Below are positions 57,665 to 64,000 of a stretch of DNA of 64,000 bases, piece after piece. Where the stretch lies: positions 62,001 to 126,000 of the forward strand of contig NZ_CABVLY010000019.1 of assembly GCF_902498995.1 (NCBI RefSeq), read 5' to 3'. Position 1 is the first letter of the stretch, and every line of letters starts with the position of its first letter. The notes under the pieces are model-generated. The model was not told the origin of the DNA, searched no databases, and saw only the letters and a program-made list of their open reading frames with translations. Origin of the DNA: Burkholderia anthina. Lineage in GTDB: Bacteria; Pseudomonadota; Gammaproteobacteria; Burkholderiales; Burkholderiaceae. Position numbers and translations under genes: made by a program.

Positions 57665-57932
57665 GATCGTCATGCCGACGGACGAAGAAGACGCGGCAAT
57701 CAACCGCGGCATTGCTGCGGATCCTGACACCTTCGAAGTGACCGAAGGTGATTTCAAGAAAATGAAGCGGCTGGGTGCGCGTGGCCGGCCGCGTGCTGCG
57801 AATCCAAAGGTGCTGCTGTCGGTTCGCTACGATGCCGACATCGTCGAGGCGTTTAAGTCGTCGGGCGATGGCTGGCAAACACGTATGAACGATGCGCTTC
57901 GCGATTGGCTGAAAGATCACCAGCCCGCATAA
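57648..57932 (+). CDS. brnA: BrnA family antitoxin
   Basis: 94 residues. The C-terminal ribbon-helix-helix-like part (VLLSVRYDADIVEAFKSSGD, then GWQTRMNDALRDWL) is typical of BrnA, which binds the toxin and represses the operon. The N-terminus is acidic. It is the stabilising partner of brnT. Confidence 0.92.
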   Translation: MSNKRKIVMPTDEEDAAINRGIAADPDTFEVTEGDFKKMKRLGARGRPRAANPKVLLSVRYDADIVEAFKSSGDGWQTRMNDALRDWLKDHQPA

Positions 57933-57937
57933 AGGGG

Positions 57938-57966
57938 TTGTAAACCCGTCCGCATTTCGCTATATT
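57938..57966 (+). promoter_or_regulatory. Late promoter candidate (PR'-like)
   Basis: TTGTAA (57938-57943) and TATATT (57961-57966) are exactly 17 bp apart. The expected start is about 57973, and the first terminator lies only about 30-55 bases downstream. A constitutive promoter leading straight into a terminator before the late genes is the arrangement on which Q proteins act. Confidence 0.75.
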
Positions 57967-57998
57967 GACGACGTCGGGCGCGAGGTGCGCCCGAAGCA

Positions 57999-58030
57999 AA
58001 GCCCACCCGGAAAGCCGCGTGGGCTTTTTA
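57999..58030 (+). terminator. Early terminator of the late transcript (tR'-like)
   Basis: AGCCCAC (58000-58006) pairs with GTGGGCT (58019-58025), with CGG/CCG pairing inside, followed by TTTTA. A GGGCGC/GCGCCC hairpin (about 57976-57992) precedes it. The transcript from the promoter just upstream would be only about 55-60 nt without antitermination. Confidence 0.85.
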
Positions 58031-58035
58031 TCGAG

Positions 58036-58200
58036 AGGTGGCTTAGGGCGTGGGCTCGCATGTGGCCCTGTGCAGCGAGCATCTGTCCCGGCACGAATAC
58101 GCGTCTGATGAAGGCTGAAGCCAGAAACCGCCTAGGCGGTCGCGCGGAGTCCTCACAGCCGGGGAATAACTGAGGACCAGGGGCCACGCCCTAAACCACT
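58036..58200 (+). ncRNA. Candidate structured RNA in the late leader
   Basis: A closing stem joins 58037-58053 with 58184-58200, sixteen pairs with a single mismatch, over 130 bases apart. Inside are GCTCGC/GCGAGC (58054-58059 with 58075-58080), GGC/GCC with a TGAA loop (58113-58122), ACCGCC/GGCGGT (58127-58140) and GTCCTCA/TGAGGAC (58149-58155 with 58171-58177). The loop of the last hairpin (GCCGGGG, 58158-58164) can pair with TCCCGGC (58086-58092), a pseudoknot. Terminators flank both sides. No protein frame is credible here. No known RNA family was recognised. Confidence 0.6.
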
Positions 58201-58215
58201 ATTCGAGTTATACAT

Positions 58216-58249
58216 GAAGCCCGCAAGGTGAAAGCCTCGCGGGCTTTTT
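58216..58249 (+). terminator. Terminator after the structured RNA
   Basis: GAAGCCCGC (58216-58224) pairs with GCGGGCTTT (58239-58247), with AAGG/CCT pairing inside, and T's follow. It would end an RNA spanning 58036-58249. Confidence 0.88.
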
Positions 58250-58272
58250 CCGTTTACGCGCCTCGAGTTGAT

Positions 58273-58452
58273 ATGTCCGTCTTGACGTTTCGTCGTCGCC
58301 CGCGCTGGGTGCGCGCGGTCGTGGCGGTTATCGCATTCATGCGTTTGCACTACGCAGACCGGCGACAAGAGCGCCAGAGTCAGACGGTGCGCAGAGCCTA
58401 CTACGAACCGAAGCAATCCCGTCTGCATCGCGGACAGAAGGAAGCCCCATGA
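58273..58452 (+). CDS. Small basic protein, 59 aa
   Basis: It opens MSVLTFRRRPRWVRAVVAVI and has a short hydrophobic stretch, then a basic Arg/Gln-rich tail. Its stop overlaps the ATG of an 18-codon frame (58449-58505, MKELYARRVRLRHMSADQ) that leads to the HNH gene. It may be a lysis-related or leader peptide; support is limited. Confidence 0.4.
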   Translation: MSVLTFRRRPRWVRAVVAVIAFMRLHYADRRQERQSQTVRRAYYEPKQSRLHRGQKEAP

Positions 58453-58517
58453 AGGAACTCTATGCGAGGCGCGTGCGGTTGCGCCACATGTCGGCGGATC
58501 AGTGACGAGGGTTGAAT

Positions 58518-58874
58518 ATGGCGCGTCGCCCAATGAAGCCTTGCAAGCACCGGGGATGCAGCGCGCTCGTCGCGGACGGTAAGACGCACTGCGACCAGCA
58601 CGCGCACGAGGCAGTGAAGTGGAAGCCCGATGCGGTGCGTGGTAATCGGCATGCGCGGGGCTACGGCAGCGCATGGGAAAAGATCCGGCAGCGCATTCTG
58701 AGACGCGATAGCGGCCTGTGCCAGCCCTGTCTGCAAACAGGGCGCGTGACAGCCGCCACTGCTGTTGACCACGTCATCGCGAAGGCGCGCGGTGGAACCG
58801 ACCGCGACGAGAACTTGCAAGCAATCTGTCGCGACTGCCACGCGGCGAAGACGGCGCGCGAGCGGTTGCGGTGA
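58518..58874 (+). CDS. Phage HNH endonuclease
   Basis: 118 residues. The HNH core has Asp84-His85 (TAVDHVIAKARGG), Asn99 and the zinc cysteines Cys68/71 and Cys104/107 (ICRDCHAAK). HNH proteins next to terminase are needed for cos cleavage/packaging in HK97-like siphoviruses. It is followed 147 bp later by the small terminase. ACGAGGG precedes the ATG. Confidence 0.92.
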   Translation: MARRPMKPCKHRGCSALVADGKTHCDQHAHEAVKWKPDAVRGNRHARGYGSAWEKIRQRILRRDSGLCQPCLQTGRVTAATAVDHVIAKARGGTDRDENLQAICRDCHAAKTARERLR

Positions 58875-59021
58875 CGTGGGAGCGGCCGTGCCGGTCGTTG
58901 CCCGCCCGGCGGATGGCCGGGCGGGGAGGGGGGGTGAAAAAGTCTGGAAGGCGTCGCCTCTGGGACCGCCCGCTTCGTCGAATTTTTACGCCCGCGAAAT
59001 TAAAAATTCAGGAGTTGGCCG

Positions 59022-59507
59022 GTGGGAGGTATCGCGTCAGTGCCGGGTCGGGGCAGAAAACCCAAGCCGACCGCACGGAAGGTCGCTGCTGGAAATCCCG
59101 GCAAACGTGCGCTGAATAAGGACGAGCCGGATTTCGGCTTGGTCACGAATATCGAGCCTCCGGAGTGGATCTCCGGCGAGGCGCGGGACATGTGGGAGCG
59201 CGTTGTTCCGCTGCTTTGCGGGCAAAAAATCTTGCAAGTGACCGACCTGCACATTGTTGAAATCTTCTGTGCCGCGTATGGCAACTGGCGCACTGCGCAG
59301 GACGATCTGACTCGCAACGGTCCTGTCGTCGACAGCTCGCAAGGCAGTCCAATGAAAAATCCAGCCGCGACCGTAGTGAAGGAGGCCGCGGCACAAATGG
59401 CGAGCTTCGGCGCAATGCTCGGACTCGACCCGGCTAGCCGGCAGCGCCTGGTCGGCGCGAAGCCGAAAACGCCCGATAACCCTTTCGCGAAGCTGCTCGG
59501 CAAATGA
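59022..59507 (+). CDS. Terminase small subunit (P27 family)
   Basis: 161 residues from the GTG at 59022 (AGGAG upstream). The opening GRGRKPKPTARKVAAGNPGK and the helical body are typical of the P27-type small terminase that recognises packaging sites. Its end lies next to the large subunit. Confidence 0.9.
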   Translation: MGGIASVPGRGRKPKPTARKVAAGNPGKRALNKDEPDFGLVTNIEPPEWISGEARDMWERVVPLLCGQKILQVTDLHIVEIFCAAYGNWRTAQDDLTRNGPVVDSSQGSPMKNPAATVVKEAAAQMASFGAMLGLDPASRQRLVGAKPKTPDNPFAKLLGK

Positions 59508-59516
59508 TTGGAAGAC

Positions 59517-61229
59517 ATGGCGACGAAATTCCCGCGCGTAGAGCAGGGGCTCAAGTTCGCGCGAGACGTCGTTCGTGGCAAGCGTCCAGCTTGCCGGTAT
59601 GTGCAACTTGCTTGCAAGCGCCACCTTGACGACCTTGCGGCGAGTCGAAAGAAGGATTTCCGATGGAAGTTCGATCCGGAAGCCGCTGAGCGAAAGCTCG
59701 AGCTCATTGAACTGCTGCCGCACACGAAAGGCGAGTGGGCGTTCAAGGGGCAACTGGTAACGCTTGAGCCCTGGCAGAAGTTCGGCCTGATGGCGACCTT
59801 CGGATGGGTCAACAAGCGCACCGGCAAGCGCCGGTTTCGCGAGAGCTACTGGGAGGTGCCCAGAAAGAACGGCAAATCGGTGATCGCGGCCGGCGTCGGC
59901 ATCGGGATGTTCGTGCTTGATGACGAGTTTGGCGCGGAGGTGTATTCCGGCGCGACGTCTGAAAAGCAGGCATGGGAAGTTTTTCGGCCTGCGCAGTTGA
60001 TGGTGAAGCGCTCGCCGATGCTCATCGACTCGGCTGGAATCGAGGTCAATGCCTCGAATATGAACAAGCCGGCCGACGGGAGTCGATTCGAGCCGATCAT
60101 CGGCAACCCCGGCGATGGCGCGTCGCCTTCATGCGCAATCGTGGACGAGTATCACGAGCACGATAGCGCCGCACTGTACGAAACCATGCTGACCGGCATG
60201 GGCGCGCGTCGGCAGCCGCTCATGTTCATCATTACGACGGCCGGCGCGAACATCGAGGGTCCGTGCTTCGACAAGCGCCGGCAGGTGATCGAAATGCTCG
60301 AAGGGACGGTTCCCGACGACGAGCTTTTCGGATGGATCTGGACCATCGACGAAGGGGACGATTGGACCGATCCGCTCGTTCTCGCGAAGGCCAATCCGAA
60401 TATCGGAATTTCGGTCTATCAGGAGTATCTGGAGAGCCAGCAGCAGCGTGCGATCAAGTCGGCGCGCTTCACAAACACGTTCAAGACGAAGCATCTGAAC
60501 GTCTGGACGTCTGCGAAGACGGGCTATTTCAACCTCGAAGACTGGAAGGCTTGCGAAGACCGCGCGCTGACCATTGAGCAGTTCGAGGGTCAAGACTGCG
60601 TGCTCGCGCTCGACATGGCGCGCAAGCTCGACTTGAACAGCATGGCTCGACTTCTCTGGCGCGACATCGAAGGGCGGCGGCACTACTTTTGCGTTGCGCC
60701 GCGATTCTGGGTGCCGGAGGACACGGTGACTAATACCGACAACCGTCGGATGGCGGAGCGCTATCAGGCATGGGTCAATCAGGGTTACTTGCTCGAAACG
60801 GATGGCGCGGAGATCGACTATCGCGACATTCTCGAGGAGGCGAAGGACGCAAACCGGTTGTGCCCGGTGCAGTGCACGCCGCTGGACCCGCACGGCGCGA
60901 CGAACCTCTCGCATCAGCTCGAAGATGAGGGGCTGACGCCGGTCACGATCGTGCAGAACTACACGAACATGTCCGACCCGATGAAGGAGCTTGAGGCCGC
61001 GATTACCGCAGGTCGATTCCATCACGACGGCAATCCGATCATGACGTGGTGTGTCAGCAACGTCATCGGAAAGAACCTGCCGGGAAATGACGACGTGGTG
61101 CGTCCGATCAAGCAGGGCAACGACAACAAAATCGATGGCGCCGTGGCGCTCATCATGGCGATGGGGCGCGCAATGCTTGCCGATCGCGTCGATTCAGAGT
61201 CGATCTACGATCAAGGAGTGGGGGTTTGA
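59517..61229 (+). CDS. Terminase large subunit
   Basis: 570 residues, the packaging ATPase-nuclease. The Walker A-like segment [14 protein letters not shown] is at about 113-126, and Walker [11 protein letters not shown] has Asp210-Glu211. The C-terminal RNase H-like nuclease acids include [12 protein letters not shown] (about 370). A TTG at 59508 is an alternative start. It overlaps the next gene. Confidence 0.95.
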   Translation: MATKFPRVEQGLKFARDVVRGKRPACRYVQLACKRHLDDLAASRKKDFRWKFDPEAAERKLELIELLPHTKGEWAFKGQLVTLEPWQKFGLMATFGWVNKRTGKRRFRESYWEVPRKNGKSVIAAGVGIGMFVLDDEFGAEVYSGATSEKQAWEVFRPAQLMVKRSPMLIDSAGIEVNASNMNKPADGSRFEPIIGNPGDGASPSCAIVDEYHEHDSAALYETMLTGMGARRQPLMFIITTAGANIEGPCFDKRRQVIEMLEGTVPDDELFGWIWTIDEGDDWTDPLVLAKANPNIGISVYQEYLESQQQRAIKSARFTNTFKTKHLNVWTSAKTGYFNLEDWKACEDRALTIEQFEGQDCVLALDMARKLDLNSMARLLWRDIEGRRHYFCVAPRFWVPEDTVTNTDNRRMAERYQAWVNQGYLLETDGAEIDYRDILEEAKDANRLCPVQCTPLDPHGATNLSHQLEDEGLTPVTIVQNYTNMSDPMKELEAAITAGRFHHDGNPIMTWCVSNVIGKNLPGNDDVVRPIKQGNDNKIDGAVALIMAMGRAMLADRVDSESIYDQGVGV

Positions 61230-61411
61230 ATTCAATTGCTATTGCGGCCTGGGTGGCCGGCCTGCTCGGGTTTGCGCTGCTGGTTACGGGTGTGGTGCTG
61301 ATCAGCCTGCCGATTGGGCTGATTGTCGCGGGTGTCCTGCTTCTGTTGTGGGCGCTCTTGGCGGATATGGCGGCGGCTCGTGCACAGCGAGTCGGGCAAC
61401 CGAAGGAGTAG
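61226..61411 (+). CDS. Small membrane protein between terminase and portal
   Basis: 61 residues, with nearly the entire first 48 forming two hydrophobic helices ([20 protein letters not shown] and following). TTG start overlapping the terminase stop. Such peptides are found in this place in related siphophages. It could be holin-like, but no lysis genes are next to it. Confidence 0.65.
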   Translation: MNSIAIAAWVAGLLGFALLVTGVVLISLPIGLIVAGVLLLLWALLADMAAARAQRVGQPKE

Positions 61412-61415
61412 CCCG

Positions 61416-62675
61416 ATGTTTTTCAGTAGGCAATTGCTGTCCAATCTCGGCCAAACCCAAATGGGTTCCGGAGGTTGGGTGTCGGCGCTATTGGGAAGTG
61501 CGCGATCCGAATCGGGCCAGGTCGTGACTCCCGCGAGCGCGCTTTCGCTGACGGTCCTGCAAAACTGCGTCACGCTGCTGTCGGAGAGCATCGCACAACT
61601 TCCGATCGAGCTCTATGAGCGCTCTGGCGACGACAGGAAGCCTGCGGCTGACCATCCGCTGTACTCGATCCTGAAATACGAGCCTAACCCGTGGCAGACG
61701 CCGTTTGAGTATCAGGATCAGTCGCAGGTTGCTGTCGGCCTTCGCGGCAACAGCTACAGCTTCATCGATCGTGATCAGGATGGGGTCATTCGGGGCCTGT
61801 ATCCGCTCGATAACGAGGCTGTTACGGTCATGAAGGGCTCGGACCTCATGCCCGTCTATCGGGTCTACGGCGCCGACCCGATGCCGCAGCGGTTGGTGCA
61901 TCACGTTCGCTGGATGTCGATCAACGGCTATACCGGCCTGTCGCCCGTCATGCTGCACGCGAACGCAATCGGGCACGCGCAGGCGATCCAGCAGTACGCC
62001 GGCAAGTCGTTCATGAACGGCACGGCGCTGTCGGGCGTAATCGAGCGGCCAACAGATGCGCCTGCGCTCAAGGATCAGGCCAGCGTGGACCGCATCACGG
62101 ACGGCTGGAATGCGAAATTTGGCGGGTCCGGCAACGCAAAGAAAGTCGCGCTGTTGCAAGAAGGCATGACCTTCAAGCCGTTGTCGATGACGAACGTTGA
62201 CGCAGCGCTGATTGATGCGCTGCGTCTTTCGTCGCTCGACATCGCGCGGATCTACAAGATTCCGGCTCATATGGTGAACGAACTGGAGCGGGCGACGTTC
62301 AGCAACATCGAGCACCAGTCGCTCCAGTTCGTCATCTATACGTTGTTGCCATGGGTCAAGAGGCACGAGCAGGCGAAGACGCGCGATTTGCTGCTGCCGT
62401 CCGAACGCAAGCAGTACTTCATCGAATACAACCTTTCCGGGCTGCTTCGCGGCGATCAGGCATCGCGTTACGCCGCTTATGCGGTCGGGCGCCAGTGGGG
62501 ATGGCTGTCGATCAACGACATTCGGCGACTCGAAAACATGCCGCCGGTCAAAGGGGGCGATATCTATCTGAGTCCGATGAACATGGTCGACGCGTCGAAG
62601 CCGCAGCAAGCAGCTGCCGGGAAGACCGAGCCGACGAAAGCACAAATCGGCGAAATTGAGAGGATCCTATCTTGA
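61416..62675 (+). CDS. Portal protein (HK97 family)
   Basis: 419 residues that form the dodecameric DNA gate of the capsid. Characteristic segments are SALSLTVLQNCVTLLSESIA (about 45-65), LPIELYERSGDDR, HPLYSILKYEPNPWQTPFEY and GLLRGDQASRYAAYAVGRQW. AAGGAG precedes ATG 61416. It overlaps the protease gene by 4 bp. Confidence 0.95.
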   Translation: MFFSRQLLSNLGQTQMGSGGWVSALLGSARSESGQVVTPASALSLTVLQNCVTLLSESIAQLPIELYERSGDDRKPAADHPLYSILKYEPNPWQTPFEYQDQSQVAVGLRGNSYSFIDRDQDGVIRGLYPLDNEAVTVMKGSDLMPVYRVYGADPMPQRLVHHVRWMSINGYTGLSPVMLHANAIGHAQAIQQYAGKSFMNGTALSGVIERPTDAPALKDQASVDRITDGWNAKFGGSGNAKKVALLQEGMTFKPLSMTNVDAALIDALRLSSLDIARIYKIPAHMVNELERATFSNIEHQSLQFVIYTLLPWVKRHEQAKTRDLLLPSERKQYFIEYNLSGLLRGDQASRYAAYAVGRQWGWLSINDIRRLENMPPVKGGDIYLSPMNMVDASKPQQAAAGKTEPTKAQIGEIERILS

Positions 62676-63640
62676 AACCGCACCTCAGACTTGCAAGTCT
62701 GATTTTCAACCAGCCGCAGCTCGTTACGGACCCGATGATGTCGCTCGCGGTGCAATGGGCGAATCAGGCGCTCAACCTGAACATCGTCAACCTGACCGTG
62801 CACGGCGCGCAGCCGAAGATCATGGAGGACGATGAGTTCGACAGTGGCGCACAGATGGCCGCGGCGTCGGAGCGTCGGCGAGCGCTCGTTGCCGATACCG
62901 GCATGGACATCATTCCTGTCTCGGGGATCCTGGTGTCGCGTTCGGCGCACATGAACCCGTGCGAGCCTATGACCAGCTACGAGGGGCTGCGTTCCTCCGT
63001 GAATCAGGCGGTTGCGGATCCGGCTGTCGAACATATCGTTCTCGATATCGACAGCAACGGTGGTAGCGCGACCGGTGCGTTCGAGCTGGCTGACGACATT
63101 CGCGCTGCATCGCTGGTCAAGCCGATCACGGCCATCGTCAACTTTTCGGCCTTTTCGGGTGGTTATCTCATCGCCGCCGCGGCTTCGAAGGTGATCGTCA
63201 GCCGCACGTCGGGCGTCGGGTCCATTGGCGTGATCGCCAACCATCTCGACGTCTCGCAGCGTGACGAGCAGCAAGGGATCAAGGTGACGTCGGTATTTGC
63301 CGGCGACCACAAGAACGACCTGACGCCGCATGAGCCGCTGAGTGATCAGTCGCTATCGTTCCTTACCAGCATGGTGCAAAACAGCTACAAGCAGTTTGTC
63401 GACGCGATCGCGAACTTCCGTGGCTTGAGCACGCAGGCGGTGAAGGACACGCAGGCGGGCATCTTCTTCGGACAGCAAGGCGTCGACGCCGGGCTTGCGG
63501 ACAGCATCGAGACGCCGCAGGCAGCGATCAACCGGATTGCGGCGGAAGTGCGCGCATCGCGAGCCGAGCGTCAGAGCGGGAGCGCTCGACGTAGTGTGTC
63601 GGCCCGTGCGGCGGCGATGAATATGCAATCCATGATGTAA
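62672..63640 (+). CDS. S49-type head maturation protease
   Basis: 322 residues with an SppA/S49 fold. The oxyanion glycine segment is HIVLDIDSNGGSATG (121-135), the likely nucleophile is Ser162 (NFSAFSGGYLIAAAASKV), and TSGVGSIGV follows. It cleaves scaffold and capsid in head assembly. TTG start at 62672. It is followed by a hairpin and then the capsid gene. Confidence 0.92.
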   Translation: MKPHLRLASLIFNQPQLVTDPMMSLAVQWANQALNLNIVNLTVHGAQPKIMEDDEFDSGAQMAAASERRRALVADTGMDIIPVSGILVSRSAHMNPCEPMTSYEGLRSSVNQAVADPAVEHIVLDIDSNGGSATGAFELADDIRAASLVKPITAIVNFSAFSGGYLIAAAASKVIVSRTSGVGSIGVIANHLDVSQRDEQQGIKVTSVFAGDHKNDLTPHEPLSDQSLSFLTSMVQNSYKQFVDAIANFRGLSTQAVKDTQAGIFFGQQGVDAGLADSIETPQAAINRIAAEVRASRAERQSGSARRSVSARAAAMNMQSMM

Positions 63641-63704
63641 CCAGTCGCAGAAAATCAGAATTTCACGATCAACATCAGAGCGCGTTCGCGTCTCAGTTGA
63701 GCAC

Positions 63705-63730
63705 TGCCACCTTCGGGTGGCATTTTTTTT
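63705..63730 (+). terminator. Hairpin with T-run between protease and capsid genes
   Basis: TGCCACC (63705-63711) pairs with GGTGGCA (63716-63722) around a TTCG tetraloop, and eight T's follow. It is a full intrinsic terminator inside a structural operon, 14 bp before the capsid GTG. Confidence 0.85.
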
Positions 63731-63743
63731 AGGAGAAGGGTAA

Positions 63744-64000
63744 GTGAACATCAATGAACTTCGCCGCGAACGTGCTGCCATCAATCAGCGTGTTCAGGCG
63801 CTGGCCCAGATCGAGTTGGGCGGCACCGCTCTGTCCGTCGAACAGCAAGCCGAATTCGACCAGCTCAGTTCGAAATTCAACGATCTCACCGCGCAAATCG
63901 AGCGCGCGGAAGTCGCCGAGCGCATGGCCGCAGCAGCAGCAGTGCCGGTCGATCCGACGCCGGCCGCAGTTGCTGCGCCGGGCGCAGCGTCCGTGGCCGC
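63744..64000 (+). CDS. Major capsid protein (HK97 family), N-terminal part
   Basis: Runs off the right edge. GTG start with AGGAGAAGGG upstream. The opening NINELRRERAAINQRVQALA and the helical, charged segment after it are the delta domain (scaffold part) of HK97-type capsids, removed by the protease upstream. An Ala/Pro-rich hinge (about residues 62-86) follows. Confidence 0.9.
   Translation, partial: MNINELRRERAAINQRVQALAQIELGGTALSVEQQAEFDQLSSKFNDLTAQIERAEVAERMAAAAAVPVDPTPAAVAAPGAASVA

Noticed and set aside
57960..58187. Open frames across the late leader on both strands
   Set aside because: They cross two terminators and the paired stems, lack ribosome sites and have no family likeness.
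58036..58200. Structured RNA as a HEARO/omega RNA, group I intron or tmRNA-like element
   Set aside because: No IsrB/IscB-type gene nearby (the HNH protein is a short packaging-type nuclease), no group I core blocks, no tRNA-like ends.

Overview
The window reads as chromosomal DNA of a Burkholderia, most likely the Burkholderia cepacia complex, carrying one end of an integrated siphovirus-like prophage. The host part (1-32500) is GC-rich with strong G/C third positions. It holds the second cepacian exopolysaccharide cluster (bceM to bceU in the published order), a purF-metZ pair and a selenocysteine-dependent formate dehydrogenase locus. The prophage part (about 32500-64000) has a less biased codon use, very dense short genes with ATGA/GTGA overlaps, and a lambda-like plan. 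It runs off the right edge in the major capsid gene.

Host region: the cvpA tail and purF are followed by a likely SAM-II riboswitch, a terminator and metZ. Nucleotides 3410-17813 are the bce-II cluster: GDP-rhamnose synthesis (bceM, bceN), three membrane acyltransferases (bceO, bceS, bceU), a secreted propeller-like protein (bceP), flippase (bceQ), double-domain glycosyltransferase (bceR) and UDP-glucose pyrophosphorylase (bceT), plus an unlisted 47-residue membrane peptide. After an H1/HU-type DNA-binding protein come a gene-poor 1.1-kb stretch, a VOC protein, a porin and a YihY membrane protein. Then come fdnG (in-frame UGA with a SECIS hairpin), fdnH, fdnI, fdhE, selA, selB and selC (tRNA-Sec). 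This is the full set for making and inserting selenocysteine next to the enzyme that needs it.

Prophage region: a tyrosine integrase lies 88 bp from the 3' end of selC, so tRNA-Sec is the attachment gene. A leftward operon of about 30 small genes runs from a promoter/operator (PL/OL, about 48.4 kb) to xis and int. It encodes three DNA methyltransferases of different classes, three zinc-ribbon proteins resembling the Lar restriction-alleviation family, an ASCH-like protein and a protein that resembles the TGT/DpdA guanine-transglycosylase fold. Together these look like an anti-restriction and DNA-modification set. The immunity region holds a LexA/CI-type repressor with a probably leaderless message, a Cro-like protein and five copies of one 12-bp operator palindrome. 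An exported protein of unknown function sits where lambda has rexAB.

Rightward genes encode a CII-position regulator, a ParB-like protein, an O-like replication protein with five iterons inside its gene, a RusA resolvase, accessory genes, a Q-like protein and a BrnT/BrnA toxin-antitoxin pair. Next come a sigma70 promoter-terminator pair resembling lambda PR'-tR' and a 165-nt element with a closing stem, several hairpins and a possible pseudoknot. The late genes follow: HNH nuclease, small and large terminase, a holin-like peptide, portal, S49 protease and major capsid. The most novel signals are the structured late-leader element, the modification/anti-restriction operon with shuffled repeat modules, and the exported protein in the rex position.
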